Below are positions 59,430 through 64,000 of a stretch of DNA of 64,000 nt, in pieces; position 1 is the first letter of the stretch; every line of letters starts with the position of its first letter. This DNA is from Pomacea canaliculata (lineage: Eukaryota > Mollusca > Gastropoda > Architaenioglossa > Ampullariidae), in assembly GCF_003073045.1 (NCBI RefSeq), contig NC_037593.1, positions 23,803,868 through 23,867,867 of the forward strand, read 5' to 3'. The notes below the pieces were generated by a model. That model was not told where the DNA came from. It worked only from the letters and a program-made list of their open reading frames with translations, and did not search any database. A program made the position numbers and the translations under genes.

Positions 59430-61271
59430 ATGTCTGGGACAAAAACGATTGGCAAGCGATCTATCGTTGGGACTCGAGTGAGTGCCTTGTGGCAAAGATG
59501 GCGGTTTTACCCTGGCGTTATTCGTGCCCAAGTGGCCGAAGAAACAACTCTTCTTCAGCCACATACACTATCCATTTTGACGACGGGTTCGAAGGCAGAT
59601 GTGCCGACTTCACATGTGATCGGTCCTGGATTTCAGACAGGACCGGCTTGGTTTCGTCTAAAAAAAAGCACAAAGGGTCTATGTCACGATGAACGGTCGA
59701 GAAAAGTGTCCGGCTTAGTGGTGTTATCATAACGAGAGTCGGACGAGGTGATAAATCACCGTCAAACACGGCAACACAGAGAATGTCAACATCTGCCGCA
59801 GACTTGAAGACGTTCGTCTGATGGAAAGTCGAAAATCTGCCAGGCTTGTTGATCAGGACACAGACTATTCAAAGCTGGCCGATTTACAGCTCAGCGAACC
59901 CAAACGCCGGGCTGTTTTCCCACAATATTGACGTTCCAGCACAGGCTTTCAAACAGGCAGTAAGTGTGGTTTTACGGTTTTTTTTTTCCTCTTTTAAATC
60001 GTGTGAACACTCCTCTTTCTCTATATGTTACAGTCTTACTGCCTTTGTTAACGTGCTTACGCCACTTCAATGCCTTCGTTTACAATGTTTTGCGCAAAGC
60101 AGGCGGTCCGGTAAAGCGGACACAAAAGTAAGGTCAAGTCACAGGCCCCAGCTGATTCTTGCGTAACTTAGCCGGCCACCAAACGTGGCTTGCCCGCAGT
60201 CATTAAAAGAAGTGTTTTTCTTCCACGTGTAGTCAAAATAATTATTTGATCCCTAGGGAACGGGTATTTTAATCGCAAAATGCTGTTCTTTAAAACCCTT
60301 ATCTTACGCGTTGGCTGCGCACTTTATGGGCGTTTACAAGTGACTGCACTGGACTTTCACGGCAGCCGGTGGTTCGAGGCCCAGCAACCAAAGAACCGAG
60401 CCGTGATGACGTTAGCATTTTCTTTAGCGAGCGGGACTTTTCGCAATGTGTGTGTGCGTGACTGAAGAGTTGAATATTATTTACTTTTAACTGTTGAAAC
60501 AGGATATGATCATTTATGATAGTTTAGCTTTTGCTGAAATGAATGTGCGTGATGGTCGGGCGGCCTGTTTAACGAGCGTTAGCATATGTTTGTCCTGATA
60601 CTTTGCGACAGGCGCAAAGACGCACCGCGATAGCTCAGGGGACACAGAAGGGTCGAGCGAGAACGGCGGAAACTTCGACGATGTTGAGATGATGGACGAA
60701 ACCATTGCTGCCATGGTGCTCACCTCATTGTCTGTCAGTCCCAAGTCGCCAACGTTCCCCAGCAATTACAGAGGTACCTGGGCTGTCTTCTCTTGCGCCG
60801 GCTCTTACACCATTTAGAAACCTATACTTTTTCATGCCCCATGTTTATGCCAGAGATTACGGAAAAGTTATTATCTCACATACAGACATTATCATCACAT
60901 AAAAAGTTATCACAAATGTTTATGGAACCAAAGTCTGAAAAAAGATATGCACTTTGCCAAATAATGGGGAGGTTAGGACATTCATATCCCAAACAACAAG
61001 TTGTGAGACAACAACATCCAAAGCTACTTTTTTCATCAGGTGCATGCAGCAGCTGGGAATCATCTTCAAGAACTTCAAGCCCTGCATGCTCCAGTAGTGT
61101 AGCAAGTAGTGGTTTTTCTACAGTGGTCATTAAAAGAGATGACCTTCCGGCACCAACATATGGGTGGCAGTGGCTCCATCCCCCCTGCTCCCTTTGAATT
61201 TCAGGTTCGGTCAGATGCTGGTGCTTGACAAGACAGCACAAGCCCTGCTTGACTCCAACATTAGTGGCAAG
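59430..61271 (+). CDS. 5' part of a ZNF395/ZNF704 (HDBP family)-like transcription factor
   Basis: Exon 1 (59430-59959) opens with GKRSIVGTRVSALWQ, as in ZNF395 (GKRSLLGARV). A Tudor-like stretch follows (RFYPGVI; TYTIHFDDGFEG), then LEDVRLMESRKSARL and NIDVPAQAFKQA; NIDVP is a family signature. Exon 2 (60620 or 60612-60773) carries MDETIAAMVLTSLSVSP, matching the conserved MDEMMAAMVLTSLSCSP of ZNF395. Exon 3 (61040 to about 61271) is Ser-rich like the family (SSSVASSGFST). The C2H2 zinc-finger exon is not present and should lie beyond the gap. Exon 1 changes frame about six times within 530 bp while each segment keeps family motifs. At least one homopolymer (TTTT at about 59,915) is involved. 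This looks like uncorrected sequencing indels. Gene model incomplete. Confidence 0.72.
59495..59504 (+). promoter_or_regulatory. YY1-like site inside exon 1
   Basis: AAGATGGCGG matches the YY1 core consensus and lies 65 bases after the HDBP-like start codon. Downstream YY1 sites are common in CpG promoters. It is also part of the coding sequence (WQRWRF), so function is uncertain. Confidence 0.4.
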
Positions 61272-63433
<2,162 letters not shown>

Positions 63434-63533
63434 NNNNNNNNNNNNNNNNNNNNNNNNNNNNNNNNNNNNNNNNNNNNNNNNNNNNNNNNNNNNNNNNNNN
63501 NNNNNNNNNNNNNNNNNNNNNNNNNNNNNNNNN
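63434..63533. other. Assembly gap of exactly 100 N
   Basis: One hundred N bases, the conventional placeholder for a scaffold join of unknown size. Confidence 0.99.
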
Positions 63534-64000
63534 TGGACTAATATTAGATGATTCTGCAACTCTTTATGAAAACCCAGATTTGTACTAAGATCACAAAACA
63601 AATGATTAAAACACCTATTTGTTAAATAATGACTTAATCTGCATGTATATGTTTTATCTCCTCAATTTGTTGTACTCTTGTAAATGCCCTCACTGGAGTT
63701 CCTAATTGCAAGTATCACAAGCTACATAAATCCCGTGTGCAGCAATTCATGGCATACAGCATTCATATATTATTTTTACTCTTTATAAGCACTAAAGTTA
63801 GTATATATATTTGCATAGATGAACAATACCCAAGCTTCTTTGATCACTTTGAGATGCTTTCCGTTATTACACTGATAAGGCAACAGATATATTCATCTAA
63901 ACCCTCGAGGCACTGATGTTTTTGCGGAGCTTTAATTAATGAGGTTTACTTGCAGTGAAACCCTTTGTTGATGAAAAGAGCGGTGATTTCAATGATCTTA
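63534..64000 (+). repeat. Degraded second copy of the P450 3' UTR
   Basis: The whole segment aligns, in the same orientation, to about 34,717-35,188. Long exact words are shared (for example GATTCTGCAACTCTTTATGA, GCTACATAAATCC, CTTCTTTGATCACTTTGAGA and TCTAAACCCTCGAGGCA). Dozens of one- to few-base indels separate them, many at short homopolymers, with relatively few substitutions. That error profile is typical of raw single-molecule reads rather than evolutionary divergence. Confidence 0.92.

Overview
The window is eukaryotic DNA: AT-rich, with intron-containing genes that use GT-AG splice sites, long introns, LINE, SINE and hAT-type repeats, and no bacterial features. The protein families, the LINE types and a tRNA-like SINE family point to an invertebrate animal. 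A mollusc, perhaps a gastropod, is my best guess; this is inference from general resemblance, not a search.

Layout. 1-2,850: no recognisable gene. 2,850-4,975: a dead hAT (ZBED/SCAND3-like) transposase interrupted by a 1.8-kb non-autonomous hAT element with terminal inverted repeats. 7,080-7,430: LINE fragment. 7,670-11,071 (-): HS1BP3-like PX-domain protein. 11,350-12,792 (+): UQCRB (complex III subunit 7), divergent from HS1BP3 across 278 bp. 13,330-14,225 (-): internally deleted LINE. 17,734-23,138 (+): GTSF1-like CHHC zinc-finger protein (piRNA pathway). 26,024-34,240 (+): microsomal cytochrome P450 with a long 3' UTR. 35,400-41,300: intergenic, with only weak exon candidates. 41,310-51,884 (-): SNX19 in nine exons. 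54,830-58,624 (-): a five-exon gene for a small, apparently secreted CULT-domain (cereblon-like) protein. 59,430 to about 61,271 (+): the 5' part of a ZNF395/ZNF704 (HDBP family)-like gene, cut off by a 100-N gap at 63,434-63,533. 63,534-64,000: a noisy second copy of the P450 3' UTR.

The genes do not form one pathway. They are ordinary housekeeping genes (UQCRB, SNX19, HS1BP3), a germline small-RNA factor (GTSF1), a P450, an unusual extracellular cereblon-domain protein and a transcription factor. HS1BP3/UQCRB and the CULT/HDBP genes are head-to-head pairs.

Sequence quality seems to change along the window. HS1BP3, UQCRB, GTSF1 and the CULT gene splice into clean frames. The P450 needs one extra base, SNX19 needs two, and the HDBP-like first exon has several single-base frame changes within about 530 bp. 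Together with the noisy P450 3'-UTR copy after the gap, this suggests uncorrected long-read indels and a misjoined or redundant contig at the right end rather than true pseudogenes.

The most interesting biological item is the secreted CULT protein. It keeps both Cys-x-x-Cys pairs and the three-tryptophan pocket of cereblon, sits behind a signal peptide, and lacks the LON domain of cereblon.
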